This document shows, one piece after another, positions 33,932 to 36,224 of a DNA stretch of 36,224 nucleotides. Location: assembly GCA_035448625.1 (NCBI GenBank), contig DAOTJI010000023.1, positions 1 through 36,224 on the forward strand, read 5' to 3'. The stretch comes from UBA8904 sp035448625 (GTDB lineage Bacteria; Desulfobacterota; Syntrophia; Syntrophales; Smithellaceae). A model generated the notes under the pieces. That model saw nothing but the letters and a program-made list of their open reading frames with translations, had not been told where the DNA came from and ran no database searches. The translations under genes were made by a program, and so were the position numbers. How positions within the stretch are numbered: position 1 is the stretch's first letter; every line of letters begins with the position of its first letter.

Positions 33932-34417
33932 TCACTCCTGAACGGCCGGATCCTCATCCACCAGATTGGCTTTGGCGATATCGTTTTTCGGAATGCTGAA
34001 GATCCGGTCCGCCAGGCCGAGGCGGACGACCTTTCGGCCGTCTTCTTCGGCGAAATCCATAAGCGTTCCCTGAAAATTTTTGACGCCTTCTATTTTCACA
34101 TGGGTCCTGATTTTTACTTTGGCGCCGCGGAATTTTTCAAAATCCTGATCGCGCGAGATCGGGCGGTCCAAACCCGGCGACGAAACTTCCAGCGTATAAG
34201 GCCCGCGGGACAGGTCATGTACATCCAGAATATCGCCCAGCTGATTGCTGATTTGGGTACAGTCGTCCAGCGTAATGCCGCCTTCCTTGTCCAGAAAAAA
34301 CCTGAAAACCCAGCGGGAATGCATTTTGACGCATTCGACGTGAATCAGCTCCATGCCTTCCGAGAGGACAACCGGCTCGGCCAGTTGCCATATTTTATCT
34401 TTCAATTCATCGTACAT
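33932..34417 (-). CDS. rimP: Ribosome maturation factor RimP
   Basis: 161 residues, normal for RimP. Family landmarks: VVLSEGMELIHVECVK, RWVFRFFLDKEGGITLDDCTQISNQLGDILD region and YTLEVSSPGLDRPI, with a C-terminal SH3-like barrel. Needed for 30S maturation. First gene of the rimP-nusA-infB cluster; the ATG at 34417 follows GGAAGG. A hairpin with a T run ends just before that site. Confidence 0.96.
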   Translation of the reverse strand: MYDELKDKIWQLAEPVVLSEGMELIHVECVKMHSRWVFRFFLDKEGGITLDDCTQISNQLGDILDVHDLSRGPYTLEVSSPGLDRPISRDQDFEKFRGAKVKIRTHVKIEGVKNFQGTLMDFAEEDGRKVVRLGLADRIFSIPKNDIAKANLVDEDPAVQE

Positions 34418-34430
34418 CGCCGCGCCTTCC

Positions 34431-34460
34431 GAAAATAAAAAAGTGGGCGGGAGCCCACTT
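34431..34460 (-). terminator. Rho-independent terminator before rimP
   Basis: Minus strand: AAGTGGGC (34460-34453), loop TCCC, GCCCACTT (34448-34441) followed by TTTTATTTT. It lies 110 bases after the LPP20-like gene and only 14 bases before the rimP start, so it either ends the upstream transcript or sits in the rimP leader. A weak TTGCAT/TAGACG promoter (17-base spacer, about 34525-34497, minus strand) would put it in the leader. Confidence 0.85.
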
Positions 34461-34570
34461 CAGCGAACGACTTTCAGTGATGGTTGAACTGCGTCTACCA
34501 CACACGAACAGCCAATGCAAGCACTATTTAAACGATGTATCCCGGCGCTGCAAAGGGGGATGACCGGCCG

Positions 34571-35473
34571 CTACTGGGCTGAAATCACCACCCGGGCCTC
34601 GCTCAAATAATCATTCCCGTGGGCCGTCGTCTCTTTAATCAGGCGGGCCGCTTCCCCCTTCAGGACGATCATGTTTTCCTTCGTAATTTTGGACGCCGGG
34701 ACAATCATCACATTATCTCCCAGGTGCGTGTTTTTTCGGGCCTGCTCCAGGCTGTCGGCATAACGAACGATGCCGTGCGTCCGGACAACGGCTGGTTTTA
34801 CGCTCTTGGCGGAATAGACCGTAACCGGCGAGTCGCCCACTTCCTCAACAATAATCACGGGCAGCAAAACGCGCTCGAAAATCCGTCCCTCCAGATTGAC
34901 CACCATGCCGGTCACGGGACGGGTTTTGTCATAGACAATGGTGTATTCCTTGGGCGGAGGAGGCGCCTGGACAACCGGAATGTCCTGGAGCCTTTTGCTC
35001 GGGACGAACGGGGCGTCATCCTTCTGCTCCACGTTCAATGCCTGAACCAGCGTCGTGGTTCCGGGACAGTTGCTGATGCACACGCGCATCTCCACGGTGG
35101 CCAGAAGAGACCCGTCCGGCTGGCTCTCATACTTTTCTTTATGGATTCTGGCGCCCTTGACAACTCCGTCAATTTGCGTCCGGATAATGTCCTGGGTGAC
35201 CATAAAATTTTCGACGGTCGTCACGGAATCGATTTTCACGCCCTTGATGATTTCCAAAAGGTTGCGGTAAGCATCCCCGATGGCGGCCCTTCTGGACAGC
35301 GGCCTTGACAACGCCATGTTGCCTTTCGCCGCTCCGCCGTATCCGACGGCGCTTACATATCCGTCCACCCAGTCGATTTTGCCGTCAACGTCGGAATATG
35401 CAGTCCCGGCGAAAACCGGCGCGATCAATAAAATCGCCATGCAGCATATGGAAAATATCTTCTTCGGTGACAT
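34571..35473 (-). CDS. Secreted LPP20-like protein
   Basis: 300 residues from the ATG at 35473, which has AAGGG 9 bases upstream; the ATG at 35482 is directly against that site. A signal peptide is clear (MSPKKIFSICCMAILLIAPV, cleavage likely after VFA or TAYS). The first mature domain (about 40-130) has ARRAAIGDAYRNLLE-type RRAAIGDAYRNLLEIIKGVK, VTTVENFMVTQDIIRTQIDG and VKGARIHKEKYESQPDGSL, a pattern seen in LPP20/COG3018 proteins of delta-proteobacteria. The C-terminal half (YTIVYDKTRPVTGMVVNLEG) contains a second beta-rich domain. Function unknown; probably periplasmic or surface. Confidence 0.8.
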   Translation of the reverse strand: MSPKKIFSICCMAILLIAPVFAGTAYSDVDGKIDWVDGYVSAVGYGGAAKGNMALSRPLSRRAAIGDAYRNLLEIIKGVKIDSVTTVENFMVTQDIIRTQIDGVVKGARIHKEKYESQPDGSLLATVEMRVCISNCPGTTTLVQALNVEQKDDAPFVPSKRLQDIPVVQAPPPPKEYTIVYDKTRPVTGMVVNLEGRIFERVLLPVIIVEEVGDSPVTVYSAKSVKPAVVRTHGIVRYADSLEQARKNTHLGDNVMIVPASKITKENMIVLKGEAARLIKETTAHGNDYLSEARVVISAQ

Positions 35474-35534
35474 GATAACCATCCCTTCTTTGCGATCTGT
35501 TTTTTTAAAACATCTTCCCTGTCTTTGGCAAGTT

Positions 35535-35562
35535 AAAAAAGCGTCAAATCACCGGCCGACGC
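35535..35562 (-). terminator. Terminator of the right-edge secreted-protein gene
   Basis: Minus strand: GCGTC (35562-35558), loop, GACGC (35545-35541), directly followed by six T (35540-35535). Two G-U pairs may extend the stem. It lies 27 bases after the stop at 35590. Confidence 0.6.
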
Positions 35563-35589
35563 CAAAGATTTCTATCGGCTTGAAATCGT

Positions 35590-36224
35590 TTAGTAAACCT
35601 TTAAGCTGATCGAAGAAATCTTGCCCTCCCGGGTCGGCCAGCCGGACCCCTCGGCGCCGACCGCATGAATGATCTTCGGCTTCGGATTGAGCGACATCAA
35701 ATCAACCTCATACGTGTACCAGCTTCCCTGGCTCACTTTCGTCCCGTGCCAGGTTTGACTGTTGCCGGTGGGATTGGCATAATAGAAGCCGTGCCAGAAC
35801 ATTCGGTTCGCTTGTGATTCCGAGGGATTGGCCATACTGCCCAAACCATTGCGAACCACGCCGTTGACATCGGTATACGTCACCATGACCGCGATCGGGG
35901 CTTCTCTCCCCTGCCAGCCTGTTCCGGTCAAGGTTTGCTGCACGGCTTTGACGACGGCCTTCAGGATCACTTTCTGGGCGCCGGAAACATCTGCATTGAT
36001 GGTCTGCATGATGCCCATCCGGGTATTGCCGGATGTATTGTGAAATTTGATCCCGTCGGATTCCTGAATTACCTCGCCCCTTTCGCCCGTGGGCTGCATC
36101 CAGCGATGAATCGTCCAGCCGCTGAGACTTTTGAGCCCGCCGTTGTTCAGCAGCTCTTTTTCCCCTACGGTCACCGCCGTTCCGGTTTTGACGCCCTTGA
36201 TTTCCACGAAACCCGCACCTGCCG
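35590..36224 (-). CDS. Secreted/surface-type protein, C-terminal part (5' end outside window)
   Basis: The frame is open to the right edge (it continues upstream of the GTG at 36207 as AGAGF), so at least 211 C-terminal residues are seen and the start is missing. They begin GFVEIKGVKTGTAVTVGEKELL, which resembles the end of a FecR-type domain, and continue with a beta-rich, Trp/Asn/Thr/Ser-rich region (SGWTIHRWMQPTGERGEV, TRMGIMQTINADVSGAQKVIL, MFWHGFYYANPTGNSQTWHG, WYTYEVDLMSLNP). This looks like a jelly-roll, carbohydrate-binding-like module. Probably extracytoplasmic. I do not recognise the family with certainty. The LPP20-like gene follows 116 bases downstream. Confidence 0.65.
   Translation of the reverse strand, partial: AGAGFVEIKGVKTGTAVTVGEKELLNNGGLKSLSGWTIHRWMQPTGERGEVIQESDGIKFHNTSGNTRMGIMQTINADVSGAQKVILKAVVKAVQQTLTGTGWQGREAPIAVMVTYTDVNGVVRNGLGSMANPSESQANRMFWHGFYYANPTGNSQTWHGTKVSQGSWYTYEVDLMSLNPKPKIIHAVGAEGSGWPTREGKISSISLKVY

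Overview
The window looks like a draft or metagenome-assembled contig of a moderately GC-rich Gram-negative bacterium. I infer Desulfobacterota (former Deltaproteobacteria), possibly the Syntrophales. The grounds are LPS (KdtA) plus type IV pilus genes, an archaeal/fungal-type aspartate-semialdehyde dehydrogenase, a DUF39 'homocysteine biosynthesis' protein, glutaminyl-tRNA synthetase, and LPP20-type secreted proteins. A run of exactly 100 N (9652-9751) marks a scaffold gap, so the kdtA-rpe adjacency is not proven.

Layout. 2-2679 (+): end of an MFS permease, a zinc alcohol dehydrogenase, an unrecognised 90-aa protein and a TetR regulator, apparently one catabolic or efflux operon. 2734-3326 (-): a small lipoprotein and tRNA-Leu(CAG). 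3437-5466 (+): ribF overlapping asd. 5521-8219 (-): a PLP dehydratase followed by glnS. 8308-9603 (-): kdtA. 9817-10476 (+): rpe. 10598-11455 (-): 3-hydroxyacyl-CoA dehydrogenase. 11592-12131 (+): a YacP-like NYN nuclease, convergent with holA. 12128-14478 (-): holA, a LOG-family protein and rpsU with a long structured leader.

From 14767 to the right edge every gene is on the minus strand. Read in transcription order (right to left) it starts with the end of a secreted protein and an LPP20-like protein. Next is a near-complete transcription/translation cluster: rimP-nusA-infB-DUF503-rbfA-nrnA-truB-rpsO-pnp. Then come dut, the DUF39 protein, an FtsB-like gene, and the type IV pilus alignment/secretin operon pilM-N-O-P-Q with a TPR lipoprotein (probable pilotin). 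The run ends with an M24 aminopeptidase, gcvH and a lipoate-ligase-family gene. Many of these genes overlap or lie within 35 bases of each other.

Most of the window is housekeeping. I found no CRISPR array, insertion sequence, prophage or obvious defence system. The most distinctive things are structural: a PilQ with no room for the usual N1 domain, a delta clamp-loader subunit with about 80 extra residues, a roughly 235-nt rpsU leader containing a terminator-like hairpin, a long imperfect inverted repeat between rpsO and pnp, and a terminator-shaped hairpin that buries the ribosome binding site of the pilotin gene. A direct homocysteine route (Asd plus DUF39) is also suggested by gene content.
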